Source: Pseudonocardia ammonioxydans (GTDB lineage: Bacteria > Actinomycetota > Actinomycetes > Mycobacteriales > Pseudonocardiaceae). Taken from it: DNA of 64,000 nt. Shown here piece after piece: positions 16,226 through 25,784 of this stretch (position 1 is the first letter of the stretch; every line of letters starts with the position of its first letter). Position numbers and translations under genes: made by a program. The notes under the pieces were generated by a model that saw only the letters and a list, made by a program, of their open reading frames with translations, searched no databases and had not been told where the DNA came from. The stretch covers positions 124,001 through 188,000 of the forward strand of contig NZ_FOUY01000005.1 in assembly GCF_900115005.1 (NCBI RefSeq), written 5' to 3'.

Positions 16226-16813
16226 CTCCGACCGGCCGACCGCCCGGTGACGGTCCTCGGTGCGCCGGGCCATCCTCCGCAGCGAGTGGGCGACACCCGC
16301 CCGGAACACCGGCCGGACGACCGGCCAGCCGAGCCGGCCGAGCGCGCCGAACGGCAGCTCGAGCAGCTCGCTCCACAGGAACCGGGACCGTCCCGGACCG
16401 AGGTCCTCGACGGCGAACACCCCGTCGCCCCGGATCACCGTCCCGGTGTGGGTGACCACGATCCGACGCACCTCGCGCTCCCTGGGCTCCCGGTGTGCCT
16501 CGTGCGCCCCGGCCAGCGGCTCGACCCACTCGGTGACCCGCATCGTGTCGGCGACGCCGAGCGGCCCGAGGCCGGTGACGGCGCGCAGCTCGGTGCCGAC
16601 CGAGCGGCCGTCGCCACCGGTGATCTCGACCCGGGTGCCGAGCATCCACTCGGACTGTCCCTCCAGGTCCGAGACGACTTCCCAGAGCGCCTCGGCAGGC
16701 ACGTTCACGTCGACCGGGACGGTGAGCTCCGCCCGCGTCCTGCTCTGCTCACCGGGGCGCACCGCCCTGCTCTGCTCACCCCGGCGCTCACCGGGGTCGT
16801 CGTTGCTCGTCAC
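16208..16813 (-). CDS. SRPBCC-family protein
   Basis: A 201-residue START/SRPBCC-like protein (LTVPVDVNVPAEALWEVVSDLEGQ, MRVTEWVEPL, RFLWSELLELP). The fold forms a ligand pocket; the ligand is unknown. The probable GTG start at 16813 overlaps the end of the DivIVA-like gene by 26 bp. The first 30 residues include two repeat-encoded GEQSR stretches and are not part of the domain. The gene ends inside the next repeat array, 32 bp before the tag start. Confidence 0.8.
   Translation of the reverse strand: MTSNDDPGERRGEQSRAVRPGEQSRTRAELTVPVDVNVPAEALWEVVSDLEGQSEWMLGTRVEITGGDGRSVGTELRAVTGLGPLGVADTMRVTEWVEPLAGAHEAHREPREREVRRIVVTHTGTVIRGDGVFAVEDLGPGRSRFLWSELLELPFGALGRLGWPVVRPVFRAGVAHSLRRMARRTEDRHRAVGRSEGGAPR
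16738..16792 (-). repeat. Dispersed repeat pair within the 5' end of the SRPBCC gene
   Basis: There are two direct copies on the minus strand: GGTGAGCGCCG plus GGGTGAGCAGAGCAGGGC, and GGTGCGCCCC plus GGTGAGCAGAGCAGGA. They are in frame and encode RRGEQSRA and RPGEQSRT. The first also contains the TGA stop of the DivIVA-like gene. Confidence 0.75.
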
Positions 16814-17150
16814 CCGAGCCCTCCTCGGCACGCATCCGCGCGATCGTGGCCTCCAGCCGGGCGACCCGGTCGCTCAGCTCGTGCCGGTCGGCCCGCACCC
16901 GGTCCAGCTCGCCGGCCAGGCGGTCCAGGGCCCAGTCGACCTCGGCCATCCGGTAACCGCGCAGGACCTGCTGGAACCGCAGCTCACGCACGTCCGACCC
17001 GGACACCTCGCGCGCGGGCAGCCGCGTCGGTGTCGCGTCCGGGGCCAGCGGGGCGAGCTCCTCGCCGCGGCCGAAGACCGCGGCCGCGAGCACGAAGACC
17101 AGCGCCGCCACGACGGCGAGGACGAGCACGTACACCACCGCGGTCCCCAT
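16788..17150 (-). CDS. DivIVA-domain-like membrane protein
   Basis: A 120-residue protein with one N-terminal transmembrane helix (VVYVLVLAVVAALVFVLAAAVFG), then a DivIVA-like segment (LRGYRMAEVDWALDRLAGELDRVR) and a short coiled coil. It resembles Rv1209, which occupies the same place near tag and dapE in M. tuberculosis. A role in envelope growth or septation is plausible by domain only. The stop codon lies in a repeat copy. Confidence 0.8.
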   Translation of the reverse strand: MGTAVVYVLVLAVVAALVFVLAAAVFGRGEELAPLAPDATPTRLPAREVSGSDVRELRFQQVLRGYRMAEVDWALDRLAGELDRVRADRHELSDRVARLEATIARMRAEEGSGDEQRRPR

Positions 17151-17305
17151 GCCGCCATCACATCACGAGCGGCGACGGCGGGCCTCACCCCACGCGCAGG
17201 TGCGCCGGAGCGCACCGGTGCGGCTCCGCACCGGACCGGGCCTCCGCCGGCGGTGGGCGGTCGACCTGTGTCAACGGGCCGGGTGCCGGACCGGTGGTCA
17301 CTCGG

Positions 17306-17881
17306 TCATCCGACCGGCCGGGCACAGGCGTCGAGCGCGGCACCCACCGGGTCGGTCTCGGCACGCACCACGCGCAGGCGTTCCATCGGGGCCGCGGAGG
17401 CGAACCCCTGGTGCGTCAGGCCCGCGACCCAGTCGAGCAGTCCGTCCCAGTGCCCTGCCGGGTCGAGCAGGACCACCGGCTTGCCGTGCAGGCCGAGCAC
17501 CGCCGCCGACCACACCTCGAACAGCTCCTCGCAGGTGCCGAGGCCGCCGGGCAGCGCCAGGAAGGCGTCCGCCCGGTCCTCCATCTGCTGCTTGCGTTCC
17601 CGCATGCTCTCGGTGACGACGAGCTCGTCGCTGTCGTGGTCGGCCCACTCCCGCTCGACCATCGACCGCGGGATGATCCCGACCGTGCGTCCGCCGGCCG
17701 TGCGCGCGCCGGCCGCGATCGCCCCCATCATCGACCGCCGGCCACCACCGGAGACGAGGGTCCAGCCGCGACCGGCGATCCCGCGGCCGACCGCCTCGGC
17801 GAGCGCGAGGTGGTGCGGCTCCACCCCGTTGGAGCTGGCGCAGTAGACACAGACCGCGAAACCCGGCCGGGGCCCGGTCAT
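17306..17881 (-). CDS. LOG-family (TIGR00730) Rossmann protein, short form
   Basis: A 191-residue protein of the LOG family, whose members are cytokinin-activating phosphoribohydrolases or related nucleotide hydrolases. The PGGLGT loop is at 111-116 with E118/E119, and the SMRERKQQM helix is at 92-100. The usual glycine-rich GGGxxGLMG is GGGRRSMMG here. The ATG shares one base with the stop of the next LOG gene (TGATG), so the two are coupled. Confidence 0.9.
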   Translation of the reverse strand: MTGPRPGFAVCVYCASSNGVEPHHLALAEAVGRGIAGRGWTLVSGGGRRSMMGAIAAGARTAGGRTVGIIPRSMVEREWADHDSDELVVTESMRERKQQMEDRADAFLALPGGLGTCEELFEVWSAAVLGLHGKPVVLLDPAGHWDGLLDWVAGLTHQGFASAAPMERLRVVRAETDPVGAALDACARPVG

Positions 17882-18651
17882 CAGTGCGTCTCCTCCCAGG
17901 CGTGATACGCCTCGTGGACGACGTCGACGGCGTCGTCGATGTCGTCGGTGAGATGCAGCAGGTCCAGGTCGCGTTCGGAGACCTTGCCCTCCCGCAGCAC
18001 GGTCTTGGCGATCCAGTCGTAGAGCCCGCCCCAGTAGTCGGTGCCGAGCAGGACCACCGGGAACTTGGTGACCTTCTTGGTCTGCACCAGCACGAGCGCC
18101 TCGAACAGCTCGTCGAGCGTGCCGAAGCCCCCGGGCAGGCAGACGAAGGCCTGCGAGTACTTCACGAACATGGTCTTGCGGGCGAAGAAGTACCGGAAGT
18201 TGATCCCGAGATCGACCCACGGGTTCAGGCCCTGCTCGAACGGGAGCTCGATTCCCAGACCGACCGACAGCCCACCGGCCTCGGACGCGCCCCGATTGGC
18301 CGCCTCCATCGTGCCGGGGCCACCACCGGTGATGACGGCGAAGCCCGCTCCGGCCAGCCGGGCGCCCAGCTCGCGTCCCAGCTCGTACTCGGGCGAGTCC
18401 ACGGGTGTACGGGCGGACCCGAACACGGTGGCCGCGCGCGGGAGTTCGGCGAGCATGCCGAAGCCCTCGACGAACTCGGCCTGGATCCGCATGACCCGCC
18501 ACGGATCGGTGTGGACCCAGTCCGCGGGCCCCCGCGAGTCGAGCAGCCGCTGGTCGGTCGTGGTGGGCTCGATGCTGCGGCTGCGGCGCAGGACCACCGG
18601 ACCGCGCTGCTTCTCCGGGAGCCGCCGGGGGTCGGCGTCGTGGTCGGCCAT
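17881..18651 (-). CDS. LOG-family (TIGR00730) Rossmann protein, long form
   Basis: A 256-residue paralogue with an N-terminal extension of about 70 residues. It keeps the canonical GGGPGTMEAANRGA (109-122), RYFFARKTMFVKY and PGGFGTLDELFE (173-184) motifs. This form is classed with AMP nucleosidase/lysine-decarboxylase-like LOG proteins and often lies near dapE. The ATG at 18651 is chosen; a GTG 9 bp upstream is possible. It is followed directly by the short LOG gene, so two related hydrolases are made from one mRNA. Confidence 0.9.
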   Translation of the reverse strand: MADHDADPRRLPEKQRGPVVLRRSRSIEPTTTDQRLLDSRGPADWVHTDPWRVMRIQAEFVEGFGMLAELPRAATVFGSARTPVDSPEYELGRELGARLAGAGFAVITGGGPGTMEAANRGASEAGGLSVGLGIELPFEQGLNPWVDLGINFRYFFARKTMFVKYSQAFVCLPGGFGTLDELFEALVLVQTKKVTKFPVVLLGTDYWGGLYDWIAKTVLREGKVSERDLDLLHLTDDIDDAVDVVHEAYHAWEETH

Positions 18652-18698
18652 GCGGCTCACGGTATTCCGGCCCCCGTCGCCTCCGACGGCCGGATGGT

Positions 18699-19775
18699 TC
18701 AGGGCGCGAGGTAGCGCCGCAGCACCGCCGCGCAGGCGGTGACGGCGTCCTCGGCGACGTGTTCCTCGCGGGTGTGGGCGAGGTTCGGGTCCCCGGGGCC
18801 GTAGTTGACCGCCGGGATCCCGAGCGCCGCGAACCGGGAGACGTCGGTCCAGCCGTACTTCGCGCGCGGGGTCGCGCCGCTGGCCGTGACGAACTCGGCC
18901 GCCGCCGGGGCGGACAGCCCGGGCAGTGCCCCCGGGGAGAGGTCGGTGACGGTGAGCTCGACGCCGTCGAAGACCTCCCGGACGTGCTCGACGGCCTGCT
19001 CGGCGGAGCGGTCGGGGGCGAAGCGGAAGTTCACGGTGACCACGCACTCGTCGGGCACGACGTTGCCCGCGACCCCACCCGCGATCCGGACCGCCTGCAG
19101 GCCCTCGCGATAGACGCAGCCGTCGATCTCGACGTCCCGGGCCCGGTAGTCGGCGAGCCGGGACAGGATGTCGCCGGCCGCGTGGATCGCGTTGTCCCCC
19201 AGCCAGGACCGCGCCGAGTGCGCGCGCCGCCCGGCGGTGCGGAGCTCGACCCGCAGTGTTCCCTGGCACCCGGCTTCGAGTGCGCCGTCGGTGGGCTCGC
19301 CGAGGATCGCGAGGTCGGCGTCGAGCCAGTCGCGGTGCTCGCGTTCGATCCGGCCGAGACCGTTGCGCTCGGCCTCGATCTCCTCGCAGTCGTAGAACAC
19401 GAACGTGACGTCGTGCCGCGGCTCGGTCAGCGTGGCCGCGAGGTGGGCGAACACGGCGTCGCCGGACTTCATGTCGGACGTGCCGCAGCCGTGCACGATT
19501 CCACCGGTCCGCCGCGCCGGCACGTTGTCGGCGATCGGCACCGTGTCGAGGTGCCCGGCCAGCAGGACGCGGTGCGGACGGCCCAGGTTGGTGCGCGCGA
19601 GGACGGCGTCGCCGGAGCGCAGCACCTCGAGGTGTGGCGCCTGGGCCCGCAACGCCGCCTCGAGCGCATCGGCGAGCTCCTTCTCCTGCCCGGAGACGCT
19701 CGCGACGTCGACCAGCGCCGCGGTCAGGGTCACCGGGTCCGCCGTCAGGTCCAGGGCGGGCAGCGTCCTCGTCAC
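18699..19775 (-). CDS. dapE: Succinyl-diaminopimelate desuccinylase
   Basis: A 358-residue M20-family metallopeptidase that removes succinate in lysine/diaminopimelate synthesis. Metal ligands and catalytic residues are visible as H75 and D77 (AGHLDTVP), bridging D101 (GTSDMKSGD) and E131/E132 ([12 protein letters not shown]). The C-terminal His lies in LAHTREEHV. The GTG start at 19775 gives [10 protein letters not shown]. dapD and dapC are in the same window, so three steps of the succinylase branch cluster within 7 kb. Confidence 0.95.
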   Translation of the reverse strand: MTRTLPALDLTADPVTLTAALVDVASVSGQEKELADALEAALRAQAPHLEVLRSGDAVLARTNLGRPHRVLLAGHLDTVPIADNVPARRTGGIVHGCGTSDMKSGDAVFAHLAATLTEPRHDVTFVFYDCEEIEAERNGLGRIEREHRDWLDADLAILGEPTDGALEAGCQGTLRVELRTAGRRAHSARSWLGDNAIHAAGDILSRLADYRARDVEIDGCVYREGLQAVRIAGGVAGNVVPDECVVTVNFRFAPDRSAEQAVEHVREVFDGVELTVTDLSPGALPGLSAPAAAEFVTASGATPRAKYGWTDVSRFAALGIPAVNYGPGDPNLAHTREEHVAEDAVTACAAVLRRYLAP

Positions 19776-19901
19776 CGGGGCGACGGTACCCACCGCCACG
19801 CCGGCACCCCCGATCCGGGCGCCCACCTGCGACAGCCGCGCCACATGATCATCTTCCGTGGCCCGGCCCGGCCCGGCCGGGCCACGGGTCGGGTTCGGCC
19901 A

Positions 19902-19929
19902 CGCTCTGCTCTGCTTACCGTGACGCACC
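19902..19929 (-). repeat. Dispersed GAGCAGAGCA repeat, inverted copy
   Basis: The minus strand reads GGTGCGTCAC followed by GGTAAGCAGAGCAGAGCG. It pairs in inverted orientation with the copy at 20039-20066. Confidence 0.7.
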
Positions 19930-20038
19930 CTGCCGCTCCGCCCGCACCGCGGCCACACCCGGCGCCGTCGACACCGGCACGCCCCGATGCCCCGATGCCC
20001 CGACCCGCGAGGTGGACGACGGTTGTGACGGCGCGGGG

Positions 20039-20066
20039 GGCGCGTATCGGTGAGCAGAGCAGAGCG
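20039..20066 (+). repeat. Dispersed GAGCAGAGCA repeat, direct copy
   Basis: GGCGCGTATC is followed by GGTGAGCAGAGCAGAGCG. With the copy at 19902 it brackets about 110 bp, the same head-to-head geometry as at 2501-2661. Confidence 0.7.
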
Positions 20067-20275
20067 ACGCCGGCACACCTGCCGATGCCCCGTCGAGCCG
20101 CACCAGCCGACGGCTCTCCCGATCCCTGCGCGCCGGGAGCGCACAGCACCGACAGCGCCGGGATACGAATGCCGATCGCGGGCTCCGCGGACCGCATCCG
20201 TCCCCATGTCGCGGAGTTGTCCACAGGCGCCGGATTCGGCGGTCCGGTGCGTCGGAACCGGCGCAGGATCGGCTC

Positions 20276-20983
20276 ATGAGCAGCAACGACCTTCCCGATC
20301 GGCTACCGGAGGAGCCACCGGCCGTGGGTGTCGACGTCGTCGTCCCGGACGTCTCCGGGCTCGTCCGCGCGGTGCGCCGGCGGGCCGATCTGTCGCAGCG
20401 CGAGCTGGCGGAACGCACCGGGCTCTCCCGGTCGACGATCGGCCGGATCGAGAGCCGGTCGCTGACTCCGGCGCTGGAAACCGTCGTCGCGATCCTCGCC
20501 GTGGGCGGGCTGCGTCTGGTGGCGGTCGACGCCGACAACCGCCGGGTGCCGCCGATGGAGGACCCGCCCGGCGACGATCTCCGCGACGGCGCGGGCCGTC
20601 GCTACCCGTCGCACCTCGACACGATTCTCGACCCGCTGCCCGGGGAGTGGTGGGGTGACCGGTTCGGCCTGGCCCGTCCCCCCGAGACGTTCCGCCGCGA
20701 CCGGGAGATGCGGGACGTGATGCGCCGGCGCAGCGTCTGGGAGGTCCGGGTGAAGCAGTACCAGTGGATGTACCCGCCACCGACCGTCGAGGCGTGGATC
20801 CAGCGGCAGGCCCGCTGCGAGAGGTGCGGAAGGGTCCCACCGCCCGTTCCACCGCCGTTCACCGCGGACCGGGTCGAGCGCTACCTCCAGGCCGCGGCCC
20901 GGCTCGCGGAGAACGAGATGGCCGCCCACGACGTGGCCCGGCGCACCCACCGGGCCGCGTCGCACAGGCCTCCGGGACGGTAG
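20276..20983 (+). CDS. Xre-family helix-turn-helix regulator
   Basis: A 235-residue protein. Residues about 25-80 form an Xre HTH ([40 protein letters not shown]). The C-terminal 150 residues are unrecognised and include CERCG near 182 and the [14 protein letters not shown] segment. The stop codon overlaps the -10 box of dapD (TAGGTT, 20981-20986). Its targets are unknown. Confidence 0.85.
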   Translation: MSSNDLPDRLPEEPPAVGVDVVVPDVSGLVRAVRRRADLSQRELAERTGLSRSTIGRIESRSLTPALETVVAILAVGGLRLVAVDADNRRVPPMEDPPGDDLRDGAGRRYPSHLDTILDPLPGEWWGDRFGLARPPETFRRDREMRDVMRRRSVWEVRVKQYQWMYPPPTVEAWIQRQARCERCGRVPPPVPPPFTADRVERYLQAAARLAENEMAAHDVARRTHRAASHRPPGR

Positions 20984-20986
20984 GTT
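20981..20986 (+). promoter_or_regulatory. -10 of dapD overlapping the Xre stop codon
   Basis: TAGGTT lies 8 nt before the GTG at 20995, consistent with a leaderless dapD transcript independent of the upstream regulator gene. Confidence 0.5.
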
Positions 20987-20994
20987 CGACGCCC

Positions 20995-21933
20995 GTGAGT
21001 ACCGAGTACCGCCGCGAAGGCGCTTCCGGAACCGGCCTGGCCACGGTCACGACCGACGGCACCGTCCTCGACGTCTGGTACCCGGCGCCCGCGCTCGCCG
21101 GGACCGAGGTCGTCGACCCCGCCGACGAGCTCGCCGCGCTGAGCACGACCGACGACCTCCGCGGGGTGCGGACCGAGGTCGTCCGGACCGAGATCTCCTC
21201 GCTGGCCGACGCCCCGGTCGACGCCGCCGACGCGTACCTGCGCCTGCACCTGCTCAGCCACCGGCTCGTCCAGCCGCACCAGGTGAACCTCGAGGGCCAG
21301 TTCGGTCTCTTGGCCAACGTGGTCTGGACCAACCACGGTCCGTGCCCCGTGCCCGGGTTCGAGCTGACCCGCGCGAGGCTGCGCGCCCATGGCCCGGTGA
21401 CCGTGACGCACGTCGACAAGTTCCCACGGATGGTCGACTACGTGGTCCCCTCCGGGGTTCGCATCGGCGATGCGGACCGGGTCCGGCTCGGCGCCCACCT
21501 CGCCGAGGGCACCACGGTCATGCACGAGGGCTTCGTCAACTTCAACGCCGGCACGCTCGGCGCGTCGATGGTCGAGGGCCGGATCTCGGCCGGCGTCGTC
21601 GTCGGTGACGGATCGGACCTCGGCGGGTCCGCCTCGGTCATGGGCACGCTCTCCGGGGGCGGCAAGGAGGTCATCTCCATCGGCAGGCGGTGCCTGCTCG
21701 GTGCCAACGCCGGCCTGGGCATCTCGCTCGGTGACGACTGCGTCGTCGAGGCGGGCCTCTACGTCACCGGGGGTACGAAGGTGACGCTGCCGGACGGGAC
21801 CGCGGTCGCGGCGCGCACGCTGTCCGGTCAGGACGGGCTGCTGCTGCGGCGCAACTCCCTCAGCGGCGCCGTCGAGGCCCTGCCCCGCACCGGCGAGGGC
21901 ATCGCGCTCAACGCCGCGCTGCACGCCAACTAG
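20995..21933 (+). CDS. dapD: 2,3,4,5-tetrahydropyridine-2,6-dicarboxylate N-succinyltransferase
   Basis: A 312-residue actinobacterial-type DapD that succinylates tetrahydrodipicolinate in lysine/diaminopimelate synthesis. The N-terminal domain is followed by a left-handed beta-helix of hexapeptide repeats ([40 protein letters not shown]). The GTG at 20995 gives [12 protein letters not shown]. Its product feeds DapC (24231-25334) and DapE (18699-19775). Confidence 0.95.
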   Translation: MSTEYRREGASGTGLATVTTDGTVLDVWYPAPALAGTEVVDPADELAALSTTDDLRGVRTEVVRTEISSLADAPVDAADAYLRLHLLSHRLVQPHQVNLEGQFGLLANVVWTNHGPCPVPGFELTRARLRAHGPVTVTHVDKFPRMVDYVVPSGVRIGDADRVRLGAHLAEGTTVMHEGFVNFNAGTLGASMVEGRISAGVVVGDGSDLGGSASVMGTLSGGGKEVISIGRRCLLGANAGLGISLGDDCVVEAGLYVTGGTKVTLPDGTAVAARTLSGQDGLLLRRNSLSGAVEALPRTGEGIALNAALHAN

Positions 21934-21941
21934 GGGTGAGC

Positions 21942-22910
21942 ATGGACGGGGCCCCGCAGCCGCCCTCGAACCTGCGCGGTGCCGCCGACCTCGGCGCACC
22001 GTTCGGGGCCGGTCCCGGTGAGCCGGCCGTGGAGCACGTCCGCGCGCTGCTCGACAAGCGGTTGCGCGCGATGCTGGGCCACGAGCCCGGCGTCCGGTCC
22101 GGCACCGACATCGAGGAGCTGCACCAGATGCGGGTCGCGGTGCGGCGGATGCGTGCCGCGCTCAAGTCGGCCCGGCCCCTGCTCGACCGTTCCTGGGCCG
22201 ACCGTCTCCGGTCGGACCTGGGGCGGCTGGGCCGTGCACTGGGCCCGGTCCGCGACCTGGACGTGATGATCGACCGCCTGCGTGCCGAGGTCGCCTCGCT
22301 GCCGTCCCCGGAACAGGCCGCCGGCGAGCGTCTGGTCGCGGTGCTGGAGGCCGACCGGGTGGCGGCCCGCGCGGCGATGCTGGACGAGCTCGACTCGGAC
22401 CGGCACGCCGCGTTGCGGTCCACCCTGATCGAGGCGGTGTCGGCGCCGCTGCCCGAAGCACCGGACGGCGCCGCGCGGCCGGCACTGATCGAGCTGGTAC
22501 GGGCCGAGGCCGCCAAGCTCACCAAGGCCGTGCACCGGGCCGGGCCGAACCCCCCGGACATGACCCTGCACGATCTGCGGATCCGGACCAAGCGGCTGCG
22601 CTACACCGGCGAGCTCGTCGAGCCGGCGATGCGTGACGCGGATGGGGCCCGGACCACGGAGTCGAAGCGCGTGCGGAAGATGCTGGTGGCCGCCGCGGGG
22701 CTGCAGGAGGTCCTCGGCGACCACCAGGACGCGTGCGTCGCCGAGCACCGCATCCGGGCCCTGCTCGACGAGCTCGGGGCGGCTCCCGATGCCCACGAGG
22801 TCTTCGTCGGTGGCCGGCTCGTCGAACGCGAGCGGGCCCGGGCCGAGGTGTTGCGCGGCCAGTGGTGGGATGCCTGGGAGAAGCTCTCCGGACGCGCCGG
22901 GAAACTCTGA
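21942..22910 (+). CDS. CHAD-domain protein
   Basis: A 322-residue all-helical CHAD-domain protein with conserved histidines and basic residues (EELHQMRVAVRRMRAALK, HDLRIRTKRLRYTGEL, GDHQDACVAEHR). CHAD domains bind inorganic polyphosphate, so a role at polyphosphate granules is plausible. There is no CYTH domain, so it is not a fused triphosphatase. The ATG at 21942 has AGGGG upstream; GTG at 21936 is possible. It lies 8 bp after dapD. Confidence 0.88.
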   Translation: MDGAPQPPSNLRGAADLGAPFGAGPGEPAVEHVRALLDKRLRAMLGHEPGVRSGTDIEELHQMRVAVRRMRAALKSARPLLDRSWADRLRSDLGRLGRALGPVRDLDVMIDRLRAEVASLPSPEQAAGERLVAVLEADRVAARAAMLDELDSDRHAALRSTLIEAVSAPLPEAPDGAARPALIELVRAEAAKLTKAVHRAGPNPPDMTLHDLRIRTKRLRYTGELVEPAMRDADGARTTESKRVRKMLVAAAGLQEVLGDHQDACVAEHRIRALLDELGAAPDAHEVFVGGRLVERERARAEVLRGQWWDAWEKLSGRAGKL

Positions 22911-22911
22911 G

Positions 22912-24123
22912 CTACTCGGGGCGGTCTCCGATGCGCCAGACCGCCCCCGCCTGCAGCACGGCCCCCGCGACCAGCACGGCGATCGCGGGCGGGAACCCGC
23001 CGAGGTCGATCAGCAACCCCATCAGCAGGGGCCCGACCCCGGCCGCGCAGTACCCGACGCCGAGCCCGAACCCGCTGACCGCGGCGCTGCGGGCGGGCGT
23101 CGGAGTCCGCCACGCGACCACGGCGAGCCCCAGCGGGAAGCCCGCCCCGACGCCGATGCCGATCAGCACCGCCCACAGCCAGGGCAAGGGCGTCTCCGGC
23201 GCGGGCAGGAACAGCGCCCCCAGGGTTCCCGCGAGGCTGCTGAGCACCGTCAGCGACGCCCAGAACCGCCACTTCCACCGTCGTTCGGCGACCGCCGGGA
23301 ACAGCAGGGCGGCCGGGATCTGCGCGATGCTCCAGCTCGCCAGCAGCAGCCCCCCGGCCTGCGCCGACCAGCCCTGTGACTCGTAGAACGGCGCGAGCCA
23401 GGTCAACCAGCCGTAGAACAGCGTCGACGAGCCCGCGAGGTAGCACGCGATCCGGCGGGCGAACGGGTCGCGCCAGGTGCGCAGCTCCTCCGGGGCGGAC
23501 GCCGGGTCGTCGGCGACCGGCCCGGCCGGACGGGCACGTCCGATCCGGGCCGCGACCGGGATCCACACCGCCACCGCCAGCACCGCCGGTACCGCCCACA
23601 CCGCGAGCGACAGCGACCACCCGCCGAGCCCGACCGCCAGCGGCACCGCGGCCGCCGAGGCCACCGTCGCGCCGACCATCATCGAGACGACGTAGCCACC
23701 GGTGACCGCGCCAGCCCGCTCGGCGAGGTGTTCCTTGACGACCCCGGTCACCAGCACCCCCGCGACACCGATGCCCAGGCCGACCAGCACGCTCCCCGCG
23801 ATCAGCGCGGGCAACGCGACGACGGCGCGCAGCAGGCTCCCCACGGCGATCGTCGCGACCGCGGCACCGAGCAGGCGTTCCCGCCCGACGCGGGCCGCGA
23901 CGGAGGCCGCACCGAAGGACCCCGCGGACATCATCAGCACGGCCCCCGCCTGCACCAGCCCGGCCGCACCGGACCCGATGCCGAGGTCGGCCCGGGCCGT
24001 CTCCAGCAGCGGCGGGTACCCGGCCAGTCCGGCACGCAGGTTCACCGCGAGTGCCAGCACGCCCAGCAGGACCAGCCCCGGCCGGACCGCCCGATGCGTG
24101 GACGACGTGCTCGGTGACGACAT
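22912..24123 (-). CDS. MFS transporter, CynX/NimT type
   Basis: A 403-residue, 12-helix major-facilitator protein. The N-terminus VLLGVLALAVNLRAGLAGYPPLLE is typical of the cyanate/2-nitroimidazole (CynX/NimT) group, and GVVKEHLAERAGAVTGGY lies in the second signature. The substrate is unknown. It ends 1 bp from the convergent CHAD gene and lies just downstream of dapC on the same strand. Confidence 0.87.
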   Translation of the reverse strand: MSSPSTSSTHRAVRPGLVLLGVLALAVNLRAGLAGYPPLLETARADLGIGSGAAGLVQAGAVLMMSAGSFGAASVAARVGRERLLGAAVATIAVGSLLRAVVALPALIAGSVLVGLGIGVAGVLVTGVVKEHLAERAGAVTGGYVVSMMVGATVASAAAVPLAVGLGGWSLSLAVWAVPAVLAVAVWIPVAARIGRARPAGPVADDPASAPEELRTWRDPFARRIACYLAGSSTLFYGWLTWLAPFYESQGWSAQAGGLLLASWSIAQIPAALLFPAVAERRWKWRFWASLTVLSSLAGTLGALFLPAPETPLPWLWAVLIGIGVGAGFPLGLAVVAWRTPTPARSAAVSGFGLGVGYCAAGVGPLLMGLLIDLGGFPPAIAVLVAGAVLQAGAVWRIGDRPE

Positions 24124-24230
24124 CGGGCGGCTCCTCCACCGGCGGTGTTGCCGGACGAAACGGTGTGGCGAGCACACCGGGGCCCGCCGCGGACGTGCCG
24201 CCCGCCGACGGGCCCCGGGTACGGAGTTGC

Positions 24231-25334
24231 TCAGCCGGCTCCGAGACGGTCGACGGCGGCGTCGATGCGCTCGTCCGGCGCGGTCAGCCCGACCCGGACG
24301 TGCCGGGCACCGGCGGGCCCGTAGAACTCGCCGGGCGCCACCAGGATCCCGAGGTCGGCGAGCCGGTCCACGGTCTGCCTGCACTGCTCACCCGCGGTGG
24401 CCCACAGGTAGAGACCGGCCTCGGAGTGCTCGATCTCCAGGCCCGCCTTCTCCAGCCCGGCACGCAGCCGGGCGCGACGGGCGTCGTACCGGGCGGCCTG
24501 CTCCGTGACGTGCGTGTCGTCGGTCACGGCCGCCTCCAGCGCCGCCTGCACCGGCCTCGGGACGATCATCCCGGCGTGCTTGCGCACCTCCAGCAGCCCC
24601 GAGACCAGCGCCGGGTCACCGGTGACGAACCCGGCCCGGTAACCGGCCAGGTTCGAGACCTTCGACAGCGAGTGCACGGCGAGCAGGCCGGTGGGGTCGC
24701 CGTCGCACACGTCGGGGTGCAGCACCGAGCGCGGCGCCGGGTCGGCCTCACCGGGCAGGCCGAGGTAGCACTCGTCGGAGGCGACGACCGCGCCCCGCTC
24801 GCGGGCCCAGGAGACCACCTTCCGCAGGTGCTCGACGGGCAGGACCCGACCGGTCGGGTTGGACGGCGAGTTCAGCCAGATCAGCTTCACCCGGGCCGGA
24901 CCGGCGGCCGTCAGACCGTCGGACCGCAGATACCGGGCCCCCGCCAGCCGGGCGCCGACCTCGTAGGTCGGATAGGCCAGCTCCGGGATGACGACGGTGT
25001 CGCCGCTCTCCAGCCCCAGCAGCGTCGGCAACCAGGCGACCAGCTCCTTGGAACCGATCGTCGGCAGCACCGCCGCCGGGTCCACGTCGGGCACACCGAA
25101 CCGGCGGCGCAGCGAGGCCGCGATCGCCTCACGCAGCGATGCCGGGCCGTGGGTCGTCGGGTAGCCGGGCTCCCGTGCCGCCGGACCGGACAACGCCTCC
25201 CGGAGCTGCTCGGGCACCGGGTCCACCGGGGTGCCGACCGACAGGTCGACGAGGCCGCCCGGGTGCGCGGACGCCCGCTCCCGCGCGGGAACCAGCGAGT
25301 CCCACGGGAAGTCGGGCAGGTCCAGTCGGCTCAC
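24231..25334 (-). CDS. dapC: Succinyldiaminopimelate transaminase
   Basis: A 367-residue class I/II PLP aminotransferase of actinobacterial DapC type. Its Schiff-base lysine is K225 in [16 protein letters not shown]. Other motifs are [11 protein letters not shown] (155-165) and [10 protein letters not shown]. It forms N-succinyl-LL-diaminopimelate. The GTG start overlaps the ferredoxin stop by 4 bp (GTGA). The fdx-dapC pairing is the same as in mycobacteria (Rv1177-Rv1178). Confidence 0.94.
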   Translation of the reverse strand: MSRLDLPDFPWDSLVPARERASAHPGGLVDLSVGTPVDPVPEQLREALSGPAAREPGYPTTHGPASLREAIAASLRRRFGVPDVDPAAVLPTIGSKELVAWLPTLLGLESGDTVVIPELAYPTYEVGARLAGARYLRSDGLTAAGPARVKLIWLNSPSNPTGRVLPVEHLRKVVSWARERGAVVASDECYLGLPGEADPAPRSVLHPDVCDGDPTGLLAVHSLSKVSNLAGYRAGFVTGDPALVSGLLEVRKHAGMIVPRPVQAALEAAVTDDTHVTEQAARYDARRARLRAGLEKAGLEIEHSEAGLYLWATAGEQCRQTVDRLADLGILVAPGEFYGPAGARHVRVGLTAPDERIDAAVDRLGAG

Positions 25335-25657
25335 TCGTCGTGTTCCTGCGGGGGCAGGCTCTTGGCGGGCTCGACGTCGCGGTCGACCTTGCCGACCTTG
25401 GAGGCGCCGCCGGGCGAGCCGAGCTCGTCGAAGAAGTCGACGTTGGCCTTGGTGTAGGCGGCCCACTGCTCAGGGACGTCGTCCTCGTAGTAGATCGCCT
25501 CCACGGGGCAGACCGGCTCACACGCACCGCAGTCGACGCACTCGTCGGGGTGGATGTAGAGCATCCGTCCGCCCTCGTAGATGCAGTCCACCGGGCATTC
25601 CTCGATACACGCCTTGTCGAGCAGGTCGACGCAGGGTTCGGCGATCACGTAGGTCAC
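25331..25657 (-). CDS. fdxA: 7Fe ferredoxin
   Basis: A 108-residue seven-iron ferredoxin. C9, C17 and C50 fit a [3Fe-4S] cluster; C21, C40, C43 and C46 fit a [4Fe-4S] cluster ([12 protein letters not shown]). C25 is the extra cysteine known from this family. It is a low-potential electron carrier, for example for cytochromes P450. The GTG at 25657 has GGAGG upstream. Confidence 0.96.
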   Translation of the reverse strand: MTYVIAEPCVDLLDKACIEECPVDCIYEGGRMLYIHPDECVDCGACEPVCPVEAIYYEDDVPEQWAAYTKANVDFFDELGSPGGASKVGKVDRDVEPAKSLPPQEHDE

Positions 25658-25784
25658 TTCGGTGGTCCTCCACTCGGGCCGCGGGCACCCGTAGATCATG
25701 TGGTGGCGGGGTGCCCGGTCAAACTGGGACTCCCGCAGGTTAACCCGCGACCCCGGCAGGGGCAGGAGTGAGGTGGTCAGTGCC

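Larger units (their letters stand above)
19776..20275. other. Intergenic region with inverted dispersed repeats
   Basis: This 500-bp gap lies between divergent dapE and the Xre gene. It contains an inverted pair of dispersed repeats (19902-19929 and 20039-20066) about 110 bp apart. No gene is supported. TTGTCCACAG near 20218 resembles a DnaA-box-like 9-mer, but it is single. Confidence 0.55.

Noticed and set aside
20218..20227. TTGTCCACAG as a DnaA box or replication origin
   Set aside because: It is a single 9-mer without a cluster, and no dnaA, dnaN or gyrB is nearby.
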